Source: an uncultured Pelagibacteraceae bacterium
GTDB lineage: Bacteria > Pseudomonadota > Alphaproteobacteria > Pelagibacterales > Pelagibacteraceae
DNA: 64,000 nt
Assembly (NCBI GenBank): GCA_902532645.1
Contig: CACAIU010000002.1
Location: 1 to 64,000, forward strand
Direction: 5' to 3'
Shown: positions 1-9,773 of the stretch, in pieces
Position numbering within the stretch: the first letter of the stretch is position 1
Layout: each line of letters starts with the position of its first letter
Translations under genes and position numbers: made by a program
The notes under the pieces: generated by a model
What the model was told of the DNA's origin: nothing
Seen by the model: only the letters and a program-made list of their open reading frames with translations
Databases searched by the model: none

Positions 1-951
1 ATCACTAAAATTATTAGCTAAATCTGTTTCGTAAATTATTTGATGATATTTATGGATATCCTTAAAATAAGAAGGAGTATCATGAACTTCTATATTTTTT
101 TTAAACGACTTTATAAAATATTCAAAAGCTTCTTTGGATTTTTTGTCAATTGTTTTCCAAAATTCAGTTTTATAAAAAATAAATTTTGGTTCATACAAAG
201 GACCTTTTTTTACAGCATCGACCATATTACTTGAAGAGTAATATACAGTAGCGGGGTCATGGGAGTCTTTTTTAATTAACTCTTTAACTAAATAAGCTAT
301 ATCCTCAACTGATTTTCCAAAAACACCTAAATGATCAAGTTTTTCGGAAGTCTTTAATACTCCATTTCTAGAAATTAGACCAAATGAAGGTTTGTATCCA
401 ACAACGCCACAATAAGATGCTGGTCTGATTATTGAGCCACCAGTTTGTGATCCGATTGAAAGTGGTGCCATATAAGATGCAATAACTGCAGCAGAACCAC
501 TTGATGATCCTCCTGGTGTTCGTGAATAATCGTGTGGGTTTTTTGTTTTAGATGGATTTAAATATGCTAATTCAGTAGTAACTGTTTTGCCCATCACAAT
601 AGCTCCAGAAGATGTTAATAAATCAACTATTTCTGCATTCTGTGAATAAGATTTACCTTTTCTTATCGGTGTACCACATTCAGTTGGCATATCTAAAGTA
701 CCAACAATATCCTTAACCGCTACAGGAATACCATGTAATGGACCAGTTGGTTTTCCAGATTTTTTATAAGCATCAGATTCTTTTGCTTTTTCTAATAATA
801 ATTCTTTATCAAAAAAAGCCCAAGCATTTATATCTTTTTCAAATTTATTAATTCTCTCGATATATGCTTCACATATTTCGACAGAAGTAATTTGAGAATT
901 TGAAATTTTATTTATTAATTCTTGAACAGAAAAATTTACAATTTCATTCAT
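1..951 (-). CDS. Amidase (amidase-signature family), truncated by the window edge
   Basis: Reverse-strand translation MNEIVNFSVQELINKI...GPLHGIPVAVKDIVGT...TPGGSSSGSAAV...SIGSQTGGSIIRPASYCGVVGYKPSFG: amidase-signature Lys-cisSer-Ser motifs. No stop before the left edge. Absent from the ORF track. Confidence 0.93.
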   Translation of the reverse strand, partial: MNEIVNFSVQELINKISNSQITSVEICEAYIERINKFEKDINAWAFFDKELLLEKAKESDAYKKSGKPTGPLHGIPVAVKDIVGTLDMPTECGTPIRKGKSYSQNAEIVDLLTSSGAIVMGKTVTTELAYLNPSKTKNPHDYSRTPGGSSSGSAAVIASYMAPLSIGSQTGGSIIRPASYCGVVGYKPSFGLISRNGVLKTSEKLDHLGVFGKSVEDIAYLVKELIKKDSHDPATVYYSSSNMVDAVKKGPLYEPKFIFYKTEFWKTIDKKSKEAFEYFIKSFKKNIEVHDTPSYFKDIHKYHQIIYETDLANNFSD

Positions 952-955
952 CAAG

Positions 956-2317
956 TTAGTTAGCAAATAATTGATCAGGTAACCACAAAGCTATACCTGG
1001 AAATAAATACATTAAAACCATTCCAAAAATAACAATCGCTAAGAATGGCATGATGCCTTTAAATACCTCAATTAATTCAACATTTTTAGATTGTACACCT
1101 TTTAAATAATATGCCGACATGGCCATGGGGGGCGTTAAAAATGATGTTTGTAAATTTAACGCAATTAACATAGCAAAAAAATAAGGGTTAACTCCAAAAA
1201 ATTCTACTAAAGGTAAAAATATTGGAACAAATATAATTAATATTTCAGTCCACTCTAATGGCCAACCTAATAAGAAAATTATAATTTGTGTAATTACTAA
1301 AAATTGCCAAGGCTGTATATCCATTGATTTAAAAAAATGCTCAAATACTTCATGTCCTCCTAAATATGAAAATACTGATGCAAACGTCCAAGATCCAATA
1401 AACAACCACATAATCATTGCAGTAGTTTTTGCGGTTAGAAAGACAGACTCTTTAAAATTTTTCCATTTAAGGGATTTATAAAAGAAAGATAAAACTAATG
1501 CTCCAAAAGCTCCAACACCTGCTGCTTCTGCAGGAGTAGCCAAACCAGCAAGAATACTTCCTAATACTAAAATAATTAATGAAAATAATGGTAAGAATGA
1601 AACTAAAACTTCTTTTAAGATCACTGATCTTGGAGGGATTTCTTCTTTAGGAGGCTTGGGTGCAACTGATGGATTAAAATAAGCCAAAATAATTGCATAT
1701 AAAATATATAAACCCGCTAACATCAAACCAGGAAATATTGCTGCAGCAAATAATCTTAATGGGGATAACTGAGCAATTACTGCATAAACAATAAGCATAA
1801 TACTAGGGGGGATTAAAATTCCTAAACAGCCTCCAGCACAAATTACTCCTGATGCAAATTTTTTATCATAACCAGCCTTCACCATTGCAGGCCAAGCAAG
1901 CAAACCCATTAAAGTCACTACTGCTCCTATTATACCTGTTGCTGTAGAGAATAAAGTGCAAGTAACAAGGGCAGCGACAGCCATCGAAGCTGGTAGTGAA
2001 TGAGATGCAAGTCTTATTGCATAAAATAATCTTGCAACTATGCCTGCTCTTTCAACTAAATATCCCATAAATAAAAACAAAGGTACGGCGGTAAGAACAT
2101 GGTTATCCATCACAGAGTAGGTATTTGAAACAAATAAATTAAATATCCTATTATCTAATAGATGATCCATTCTTGACGGATCAAAGTATGCGTAATACCC
2201 AAATCCCAAACCCATTGCCATTAAAGTAAATGCAATAGGAAATCCTAGTAATACAGCAAACAGAAATATTACCATCATTAAAATAGCAATTTCTGGATTT
2301 GTTAAACTAAACAACAT
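956..2317 (-). CDS. dctM: TRAP transporter large permease (DctM-like)
   Basis: Multi-TM DctM family sequence; 4 bp from the amidase and overlaps the DctQ ORF. Confidence 0.93.
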   Translation of the reverse strand: MLFSLTNPEIAILMMVIFLFAVLLGFPIAFTLMAMGLGFGYYAYFDPSRMDHLLDNRIFNLFVSNTYSVMDNHVLTAVPLFLFMGYLVERAGIVARLFYAIRLASHSLPASMAVAALVTCTLFSTATGIIGAVVTLMGLLAWPAMVKAGYDKKFASGVICAGGCLGILIPPSIMLIVYAVIAQLSPLRLFAAAIFPGLMLAGLYILYAIILAYFNPSVAPKPPKEEIPPRSVILKEVLVSFLPLFSLIILVLGSILAGLATPAEAAGVGAFGALVLSFFYKSLKWKNFKESVFLTAKTTAMIMWLFIGSWTFASVFSYLGGHEVFEHFFKSMDIQPWQFLVITQIIIFLLGWPLEWTEILIIFVPIFLPLVEFFGVNPYFFAMLIALNLQTSFLTPPMAMSAYYLKGVQSKNVELIEVFKGIMPFLAIVIFGMVLMYLFPGIALWLPDQLFAN

Positions 2318-2891
2318 CTATTTTTTCTTCCTCTTTAGATTTTCGCATTAAAATTTTTTCAGTTTCTTCGGCACCAGCATCTCTCTCTGGCCAATGTCCT
2401 GTTCTAATACAAATAATTGCTCTAAATACTTCACTAATTCCTTGGAGTGTTAGAAGTATGCCTGATAAAGGTATTAATGATTTTGCCATATAAATTTGAA
2501 TTTGTGCTGGACTATTCCAACTTGTTTCTTTCACCATCCATGCTTTAGCTGCATATTCATATCCATAAAATGCAAGTGCAATCACCCCTGGAAAAAAGAA
2601 GATGAAATATAATATTAAATCAATCCATCCTTGAACTTTAGTTGGGAACAATCTGTAAATAACATCTCCTCTAACGTGAGCTTCTGTTGCTAAAGTGTAA
2701 GCTCCAGCCATCATAAATATCGCTCCATACATTTGTAAACTGAAATCAAAATTCCATAAAGTAGGAGCATTAAATGCGTAAGCCATGATAACCTCATAAC
2801 ATGTTCCTCCCATCAAAATTACTATGCACCATGAAAAAGCTTTACCCATTGAGGTACTTAGAGTATCTGCAAATTTTATATAAGAGTACAT
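2307..2891 (-). CDS. dctQ: TRAP transporter small permease (DctQ-like)
   Basis: Four-TM small protein directly upstream of dctM. Confidence 0.9.
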   Translation of the reverse strand: MYSYIKFADTLSTSMGKAFSWCIVILMGGTCYEVIMAYAFNAPTLWNFDFSLQMYGAIFMMAGAYTLATEAHVRGDVIYRLFPTKVQGWIDLILYFIFFFPGVIALAFYGYEYAAKAWMVKETSWNSPAQIQIYMAKSLIPLSGILLTLQGISEVFRAIICIRTGHWPERDAGAEETEKILMRKSKEEEKIDVV

Positions 2892-2937
2892 ATTTAACTA
2901 ACTTATCTTAATTTTCTTAATTAATTCAATTAAAAAA

Positions 2938-2959
2938 AAGGGGGCTAAAAAGCCCCCTT
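2938..2959 (-). terminator. Hairpin plus U-run (terminator/attenuator) between dctP and dctQ
   Basis: aagggggct-aaaa-agccccctt; on the minus strand it is followed by a T8 run. Confidence 0.85.
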
Positions 2960-2980
2960 AATTTTTTATATTTTTAAACC

Positions 2981-4138
2981 TTAGATTTTAACTTTCGCTA
3001 ACGGACCAAACTCATTTTCATAAGCAAGTCTGTAGTTAGGCTGATTCATTAGTAAGTATTTCATTACTCTTTTCGCGTAAGCTTTTTGTGAATCAACAAT
3101 CTTCTTAAAGAACGGGTCTTTAGAAGAGAAATCACCTACAACTTTATCCCAACCTTTTAACTGCTCTGCTAAAATTGCATCTGAAGTTTGGTAAACGTTT
3201 ACTTTATGCTCATTCATCAATTTAGATAAATCAGCTGAGTATCTTACCAAAGCTTTAAAGTAGTTAGCGGTATTTGCTGCATACGAAGCATTTTTTAATA
3301 TTGCTTGGTTTGCAGGAGATAAGCTATTAAATGTTTTTTTGTTAATAGGTATTTCAAACATCTCTTGTGATTGGTGGAAAGATCCTAAGTGATAATGCTT
3401 AGAAACATCTTGCATACCAAATTGAGAGTCTGAAGTAGGGTTATTAAACTCAGCAGCTTCGATCAAACCAGTTTTCATGGCTGGCTGAATTTCACCACCT
3501 GGTAATTGTCTAACTACCATTCCCATTGCAGTAAGAACGTTAGTTGCAAGACCAACTGTTCTATACTTCATACCTTTAACGTCACTTACTTTAGTTACGT
3601 TCTTTTTGAACCAACCAAATGGTTGAGCTGGCATAGGCATCGCAAAAACACCAACATAGTCGTATCCAACTTTTGCTAATGTTTCTTCATACAATGCTCT
3701 TCCACCACCTTCTTCCATCCAAGCCATTACTTCTTGAGATGATAGACCGTAAGATGGTCCAGTTCCGAAAAGAGACGCGGCAGGATTTTTTCCATACCAA
3801 TAAGCAGTAACCCAGTGTCCCATATCAAGAACACCATCACTTACAGCTTGTCCAATTTCTCCAGTTTTTACGACTGCTCCAACAGGCTGAAGATCAATTT
3901 TTAAACTTCCACCTGACATGTCTCCAACCATTTTGGCGTAATCTCCAGCCATTTCAAAAAAGATGTTAGCACCTGATGGCCATGCTGCTTGCATCTTTAA
4001 TGTTTGTGGAGCACCAAAAGCAACATTTGGCATTGCTACAGCTGCTGTCGCTGCTGCACCAGTCGCCGCTGCTGCTTTGAAGAACTTTCTTCTTGAAGGA
4101 GTTTTAGAACCCCTCAATGATTTTTTATTCTTAATCAT
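2981..4138 (-). CDS. dctP: TRAP transporter substrate-binding protein (DctP/TakP/FcbT1-like) with Tat-type signal
   Basis: SRRKFFKAAAATGAAATAAVAMPNVAFGA twin-Arg leader; DctP family body. Confidence 0.92.
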   Translation of the reverse strand: MIKNKKSLRGSKTPSRRKFFKAAAATGAAATAAVAMPNVAFGAPQTLKMQAAWPSGANIFFEMAGDYAKMVGDMSGGSLKIDLQPVGAVVKTGEIGQAVSDGVLDMGHWVTAYWYGKNPAASLFGTGPSYGLSSQEVMAWMEEGGGRALYEETLAKVGYDYVGVFAMPMPAQPFGWFKKNVTKVSDVKGMKYRTVGLATNVLTAMGMVVRQLPGGEIQPAMKTGLIEAAEFNNPTSDSQFGMQDVSKHYHLGSFHQSQEMFEIPINKKTFNSLSPANQAILKNASYAANTANYFKALVRYSADLSKLMNEHKVNVYQTSDAILAEQLKGWDKVVGDFSSKDPFFKKIVDSQKAYAKRVMKYLLMNQPNYRLAYENEFGPLAKVKI

Positions 4139-4273
4139 TTATTCTCCTCTTAGTTAATTAACTAAAGAAATTTAAACATAGATTCAGTTTAGAGTCTTTC
4201 TAAAAGATGGGCCAAAATGACCCATATTGAACAAATTTTAAAAAAAATTTCAATTACTAGTAGAACTTAAGTT

Positions 4274-5347
4274 TTAAATTAATTTATTGTCTTCATATAC
4301 ACAGCATTTCTCAGCGGGAATATGAAGTTTAACATTCTGGCTTGGTATTTCCGTCTCTCTGGTGACTTTTGATTTAATTGTAAGACTTCCCATTTTAGCT
4401 GTGATTAGTTTATAGTTTCCAAGATCCTCAACCTTTTGAACATTAACTTCTACTAAATTTTCATTTTGATTTTTTGCAATCTTAATAAATTCTGATCTAA
4501 TCCCTAATTTAATATTCTTTGTTTTTAATTTAGACAAATTTGTATTTGTTTTAATTAAAGTATTATTAATTTTTACACTATCGTTTGAGGAAGGTTCGCT
4601 TTCAAATAAGTTCATAGCTGGTGATCCAATAAAGTATCCAACGAATGTTGTATTAGGTCTTTCAAAAAGTTCTTTCGGAGAACCAGTTTGAACTACCTCT
4701 CCTTCACTCATAACTATTATATTATCTGCAAAAGTCATCGCCTCGTTTTGGTCGTGTGTTACATAAACTAATGTTGTTTTGTATTGCTCATTAATTTCTT
4801 TAAGATTTCTTCTTAATCTAAATTTTAAATCTGGATCAATAACAGTTAAAGGTTCGTCCATAAGAACAGCAGCTACGTCTTCTCTTACAAGGCCTCTTCC
4901 TAAAGATATTAATTGCTTTTGATCTGCTGTTAATTTTCTCGCAGGAGAATTTAGAAAAGATTTTAAATTTAAAGTTTCAGCAACTGAATTAACTCTTTCA
5001 TCAGTTTTGCTTTTAGAAAAATCTCTACATTTCAGTGGGAATGCTAAGTTTTCATAAACAGTCATAGTATTATAAATAACTGGAAATTGAAAAACCTGAG
5101 CAATATTTCTATCTTCTGTTTTTAAATCTGTAACATCTTTATCATCAAATAATATTCTTCCAGCAGAAGGTCTCACTAAGCCAGAAACAATATTTAGCAT
5201 CGTAGTTTTTCCACAACCTGAGGGTCCTAAGATTGCATATCGATTTCCATTTTCCCATGTCATCGAGAAAGGATTTAAAGCAAAAACTGGATTTGGATCA
5301 TTTGGATTGTATGAATGAGATATATTACTTAAATCAATTTTGGCCAC
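4274..5347 (-). CDS. ABC transporter ATP-binding protein, GlpT/MalK-like, with degenerate signature motif
   Basis: Walker A GPSGCGKTT, Walker B AVLMDEP, H-loop VTHD; signature LTADQKQ in place of LSGGQ; TOBE-like C-terminus. Confidence 0.92.
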   Translation of the reverse strand: MAKIDLSNISHSYNPNDPNPVFALNPFSMTWENGNRYAILGPSGCGKTTMLNIVSGLVRPSAGRILFDDKDVTDLKTEDRNIAQVFQFPVIYNTMTVYENLAFPLKCRDFSKSKTDERVNSVAETLNLKSFLNSPARKLTADQKQLISLGRGLVREDVAAVLMDEPLTVIDPDLKFRLRRNLKEINEQYKTTLVYVTHDQNEAMTFADNIIVMSEGEVVQTGSPKELFERPNTTFVGYFIGSPAMNLFESEPSSNDSVKINNTLIKTNTNLSKLKTKNIKLGIRSEFIKIAKNQNENLVEVNVQKVEDLGNYKLITAKMGSLTIKSKVTRETEIPSQNVKLHIPAEKCCVYEDNKLI

Positions 5348-6419
5348 TCAAACCTCCAAAGGGTGAAGATGCTAATTTTCCATCAGAATTAAAAGCATAA
5401 GCTCTATTAATTTTAAAATTAATTTTTACTTTATCGTGTATCTTAAAGTTTAAAACTTCTTCTATTGAAACAATAATTTTTGTATCTCCTCTTTTTAAAT
5501 GAAGCAAAGTTTCTGAACCACTAATTTCTGCTAGCTCAACTTCAAACTCGTGTCCGTTTTCGTTTAATTCAATGTCAGAAGATCTTAAACCAATTTTTAA
5601 ACCATCTTCTGTTAATTTAGATAAATGTTGTGGAGCCTCCAGGTTGATCCCTTCAAATTTAATATTATTATCTGAAATTTTAGCCTCTATTATATTCATT
5701 GGCGGGTCATTAGAAATTTCTGCCACTTTTAATGAATTTGGGTTTTCAAAAATTTCTTTTGCAGAACCAACTTGTAAAACCTTGCCTTCATCTAAAACAA
5801 TAACTTCACCATTTAATTCCATGGTCTCTCTTGGATCTGTAGTTGAATAAATTAATATTGTTTCATCTGCTAACCCTTTTGAAAATAGGTTTTTAAACTC
5901 TTCTCTTAGTTGCTCTCTCAATTTATAGTCTAAGTTTACTAAGGGCTCATCCAGTAATAGTATTTTTGCATTTTTGACCAAGGATCTTGCAAGCGAAACC
6001 CTTTGTTGCTGACCTCCGGAAAGCTCTTGGATTTTTCTTTTTTCGTAACCTAACAATCCTACAGACTTTAAAGCATCCATTACTTTATCATTAATAATAC
6101 TTTGATCCATTTTTCTTTGTTTCAAAGGAAAGGCTATGTTTTCGTAAACATTTAAATGAGGATAGTTTATAAATTGTTGATAAACCATTGCTACATTTCT
6201 TTCCCAGACTGGAACTTTTAAAAAATTTTTACCATCAAATTCAATTTCACCACTGTCTGGTGTCAACAGACCGGCTATTGTTTTTAATAAAGTCGTCTTT
6301 CCAGATAGTGTTCTTCCTAAAATTGTATAGAGATTTCCTTCTTTAAAATTAAAAGATACTTCGTTTAAATGATATTGATCATCAGGTTTATAAGATAAAT
6401 TGTTAGCAACTAAATCCAT
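5334..6419 (-). CDS. ABC transporter ATP-binding protein, GlpS-like, with non-canonical H-loop
   Basis: Walker A GRTLSGKTT, signature LSGGQQQR, Walker B LLLDEP, H-loop position STTDPRE (no His). Confidence 0.92.
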   Translation of the reverse strand: MDLVANNLSYKPDDQYHLNEVSFNFKEGNLYTILGRTLSGKTTLLKTIAGLLTPDSGEIEFDGKNFLKVPVWERNVAMVYQQFINYPHLNVYENIAFPLKQRKMDQSIINDKVMDALKSVGLLGYEKRKIQELSGGQQQRVSLARSLVKNAKILLLDEPLVNLDYKLREQLREEFKNLFSKGLADETILIYSTTDPRETMELNGEVIVLDEGKVLQVGSAKEIFENPNSLKVAEISNDPPMNIIEAKISDNNIKFEGINLEAPQHLSKLTEDGLKIGLRSSDIELNENGHEFEVELAEISGSETLLHLKRGDTKIIVSIEEVLNFKIHDKVKINFKINRAYAFNSDGKLASSPFGGLSGQN

Positions 6420-7267
6420 TATTTGATAGCTCCTGATAAATTTCCTTTTGATAAATATCGTTCAACTATGAACGCAACAATAATTAATGGTGCTACTGAA
6501 ACTAAAGCTGACGCTGATAAACTCCACCAAGGAGTTACCGATGAATTTAATGCAACAATCTTAACCGGTAACAATTGAACTTCTGTAAAAGTTAAAATGA
6601 AAGCAAAGAAGAAATCAATCCATCCAAAAATTATACAAAACATTCCAGCTACAATTAATCCTGGTATTGAATTTGGTAACACCACTTTTAAAAATGCTTG
6701 ATAAGGATTACAACCATCAATTAGAGCTGTCTCGTCAATTTCTCTTGGAACTTTATTAAAAAAGTCAACCATAATCCAAACTGCTATTGGCATTAACAAA
6801 ACAATGTAAACTACAATTAACCCAGTTAGGCTATCTAATAAATTTATCGAACTTAAAAATAAAAAAAACGGAATTGATAAAACAATTGGAGGCATAATTC
6901 TTTGGGAAATAAAGAAAAAAGTAATGTCATTATTTTTTACAAAACCTGCCTTGAATGTATATCTTGATAGTGCATATGCAGACAATGTTCCAAGAATAAT
7001 ACTAATTAAACTTGCCGTACAAGTTACAAACAAACTATTAAAATAAGGTTCAATTATATCTACCCCTCCTTTGGCAGGCGATTTAATTAAAACCTTCCAC
7101 CCTTCTAAATTAGGTTCAAAATCTAACCATGGAATATATGTTACACCACCATTAACAGACTGAAAGTCTTTAAAGGATGTTGTTAAAGCCCAAAGAAAAG
7201 GCGCTACAACAAATACTGTCCAAACAACAATAAAGAAATATTTTAAAAAAATATATAATTTATTCAT
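6419..7267 (-). CDS. ABC transporter permease (sugar/polyol type, GlpQ/MalG-like)
   Basis: EAA loop IDETALIDGCNPYQAFLKVVLP. Confidence 0.92.
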   Translation of the reverse strand: MNKLYIFLKYFFIVVWTVFVVAPFLWALTTSFKDFQSVNGGVTYIPWLDFEPNLEGWKVLIKSPAKGGVDIIEPYFNSLFVTCTASLISIILGTLSAYALSRYTFKAGFVKNNDITFFFISQRIMPPIVLSIPFFLFLSSINLLDSLTGLIVVYIVLLMPIAVWIMVDFFNKVPREIDETALIDGCNPYQAFLKVVLPNSIPGLIVAGMFCIIFGWIDFFFAFILTFTEVQLLPVKIVALNSSVTPWWSLSASALVSVAPLIIVAFIVERYLSKGNLSGAIK

Positions 7268-7270
7268 ACT

Positions 7271-8134
7271 CTACTCTTTCAATAAAACTTTAGTTAAGAC
7301 TTTTGCTATTATTGTTAAACTTATGATCATAATTATTAAGTAGGTGAATGACATTGAAGCTGCATAACCCATCTGAAATTCTCTTAGCCCTTTTATGAAA
7401 ATATAAAAACTTGAAGTTTCAGTTGAAGTTCCTGGGCCACCAGAAGTTAAAACGTAAACTGTATCCATTATCTTTGAAGCCTCAATTAACCTTATAATTA
7501 TTGCTCCAATTGAGATGGGAGCCATCAATGGAAATGTTACATAAATAAATTTTCTAACTGGGCTAGCACCATCAATCGCAGCAGCTAAAAATGGTTCTTT
7601 AGGTAACGACAATAACCCTGCTAATAAAAGTAAAAACATAAATGGTGTCCATTGCCATACCTCAACTATTATGACTGTAAATTTTGCAATAACTGGATCT
7701 GTCAACCATTTTGGTGCTACACCAAAAACTGATAACAAATCATTTACTGGTCCAAGAGACTCGTGAAAAAAAGTTCTCCAAATAACCGTCATTATCACCG
7801 GGGTTGTCATCATTGGAACTAAAAATAAAACTCTAAAAAATCTTTTAAATTTAATATCTTTCCAAACCATATGTGCCAATGCAAAACCAATCACATATTG
7901 CAAAATAACTGTTGTAACTGATAAAAAACTCAATCTAAAAAATGATTCCCAGAATCTTGGATCATCAGTAAATAATCTTATGTAATTTTCTAAACCTATG
8001 TAATCTAAACCAGGATTATAACTATTCCATCCTGACAAACTTAATCTAACTACGAAAATAATTGGAAAAATTAATATTCCTATCAACACAAATAAACCTG
8101 GAAACAGAAAGAAATATTTATGCTTAAAATTCAT
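7271..8134 (-). CDS. ABC transporter permease (sugar/polyol type, GlpP/MalF-like)
   Basis: EAA loop PFLAAAIDGASPVRKFIYVTFP; multi-TM. Confidence 0.92.
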   Translation of the reverse strand: MNFKHKYFFLFPGLFVLIGILIFPIIFVVRLSLSGWNSYNPGLDYIGLENYIRLFTDDPRFWESFFRLSFLSVTTVILQYVIGFALAHMVWKDIKFKRFFRVLFLVPMMTTPVIMTVIWRTFFHESLGPVNDLLSVFGVAPKWLTDPVIAKFTVIIVEVWQWTPFMFLLLLAGLLSLPKEPFLAAAIDGASPVRKFIYVTFPLMAPISIGAIIIRLIEASKIMDTVYVLTSGGPGTSTETSSFYIFIKGLREFQMGYAASMSFTYLIIMIISLTIIAKVLTKVLLKE

Positions 8135-8165
8135 TTATATAAAAAGGATTATATTATTTTTGTAA

Positions 8166-8195
8166 TATGTGGCCATTTAAATTAATGGCCACATA
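8166..8195 (-). other. 11-bp stem-loop between the solute-binding protein and permease genes
   Basis: tatgtggccat-ttaaatta-atggccacata perfect inverted repeat 13 bp after the SBP stop; no strong T-run. Confidence 0.7.
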
Positions 8196-8208
8196 AAGTA
8201 TTTTTAAA

Positions 8209-9747
8209 TTATAGCTTGTTGTCTTCCATTTTGACACCAACAGCATAGGCATCTTGAACTGCTTTTTTACCTACTCTGCTTACAATTGCTTCCCACTCTT
8301 TAGCAACTTCGTCTAGAGCTTCTTGAGGAGATAATTGTCCTGCTAGAGCTTTTGAAGTTCCTGTAGCAACAGCACTTGTAAATTCAAATACACCTGGAAC
8401 TCTTAGAGGGAAAACTCTGTTATTACTTTTTTCCATATCTAAAAGTGTTTGAGTGTAACTGTTAGCGATCTCTGGATCCCAACCCATACTATTAATATAA
8501 ATGTTAGGGTCAAAGTCTGAGTTTTTAAATGGGTTAACACCAAATCTACCAATAGCTAAATCAGCTTGGTGGTTTGCACCATTAGAAAAGAAGCAAAGAT
8601 AATCAAATGCCATATCTTTTACTTTACTTTTCTTAGCAACACCTACAGCCCAACCCCAAACAATGTAAGGAGCTTGGTTGTATTGGTTTTCCCAGCTATT
8701 TGAAACTCTGTTCCAAACTCTATCAGCGCCTGGAAGTGGAGCTGCACCAACTTTATTTTTAATTGGGCTATCATCTTGCATTGCTGCAATAAACGCATCG
8801 TCCCAAGAGAAACTAAATAAAGTTTGTCCACCACCAAATGATCCGATTTCATCACCTAGACCAAAGTTAGTTCCTCCTGGAGGAACATATTTTGTAGCTT
8901 CAACCCAATCAGTTAATGCTTCAACAAATCCTGGGTTATTGATGTTTGGCTTCATAGTTTCTAAATCAAAAAAGAAACCACCTGGAGTTCTAGGGTTTTT
9001 AGCATAAGCAACTGATCTGCTGAAAAAAGCTGCAAACATTAAGTCATCTTTTTTCATAACTTCAGCTGAACCATATTCTTTTTCACCATCTCCATCCCAA
9101 TCCCAATCATTGAAATATTTAGCCATTTGAGCGTATTCTTTCCAAGTTCTTGGAACTCTTAACTCATTACCTGTGTCAGCTTTATATTTCTTCTGCATTT
9201 CTGGATTATCAATGACATCTTTTCTGTATTTTAGATAATGTCTGTCACCATCAACTGGGTATTGATACATAGTTCCATCCCAAGATGATACACCCATGTG
9301 AGATTTTGTTACGTCTTTCATCTCAGGTGAGTTCATATACTTCTTAGGAACTGGTGCTAAATATCTTTTCCAGTCATTAATGAAGTTAGAAAATCCAAAC
9401 ACAACATCGTAAGGAGCTTGTCCAGCTTGGAAAGGAACCATTGCTTTTGAGTACAAATCACCTGCTGGTGTATGTGTAACTTCAACCTTTGCACCAGTTA
9501 ATTTCTCAAACTGTTCAGCATGTAGAGCTGTTGGCTCACCCATTACCGGTATTGCGTGAGTATTTATTTTAAGAGTTTTTCCTTTGTAATTTTTCTTAGA
9601 CATCTTCTCATAAGAACAGTCACCAGGAATATCTCCTGTAGCTTTGATATGTGGAAACTGATCGCTCCACTTATCAGCATATGCCATAGGACTAAATATC
9701 ATCAAACTTGATATTAAAGCCGTCAAGCAAGTTTTCATTATTTTCAT
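8209..9747 (-). CDS. Extracellular solute-binding protein (carbohydrate/polyol ABC type)
   Basis: Signal peptide MKIMKTCLTALISSLMIFSPMAYA; SBP family 1-like body; followed by permeases and ATPases. Confidence 0.9.
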   Translation of the reverse strand: MKIMKTCLTALISSLMIFSPMAYADKWSDQFPHIKATGDIPGDCSYEKMSKKNYKGKTLKINTHAIPVMGEPTALHAEQFEKLTGAKVEVTHTPAGDLYSKAMVPFQAGQAPYDVVFGFSNFINDWKRYLAPVPKKYMNSPEMKDVTKSHMGVSSWDGTMYQYPVDGDRHYLKYRKDVIDNPEMQKKYKADTGNELRVPRTWKEYAQMAKYFNDWDWDGDGEKEYGSAEVMKKDDLMFAAFFSRSVAYAKNPRTPGGFFFDLETMKPNINNPGFVEALTDWVEATKYVPPGGTNFGLGDEIGSFGGGQTLFSFSWDDAFIAAMQDDSPIKNKVGAAPLPGADRVWNRVSNSWENQYNQAPYIVWGWAVGVAKKSKVKDMAFDYLCFFSNGANHQADLAIGRFGVNPFKNSDFDPNIYINSMGWDPEIANSYTQTLLDMEKSNNRVFPLRVPGVFEFTSAVATGTSKALAGQLSPQEALDEVAKEWEAIVSRVGKKAVQDAYAVGVKMEDNKL

Positions 9748-9773
9748 TATTACCTCTCTCTTCCTTTACTTAA

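Noticed and set aside
40-234. 64-aa plus ORF
   Set aside because: Antisense to the amidase coding frame, low complexity Phe/Ile/Lys, no family likeness.
3963-4157. 64-aa plus ORF
   Set aside because: Antisense to the DctP Tat-signal region; mirror of an Ala-rich stretch.
8678-9007. 109-aa plus ORF
   Set aside because: Antisense shadow of the conserved SBP gene.
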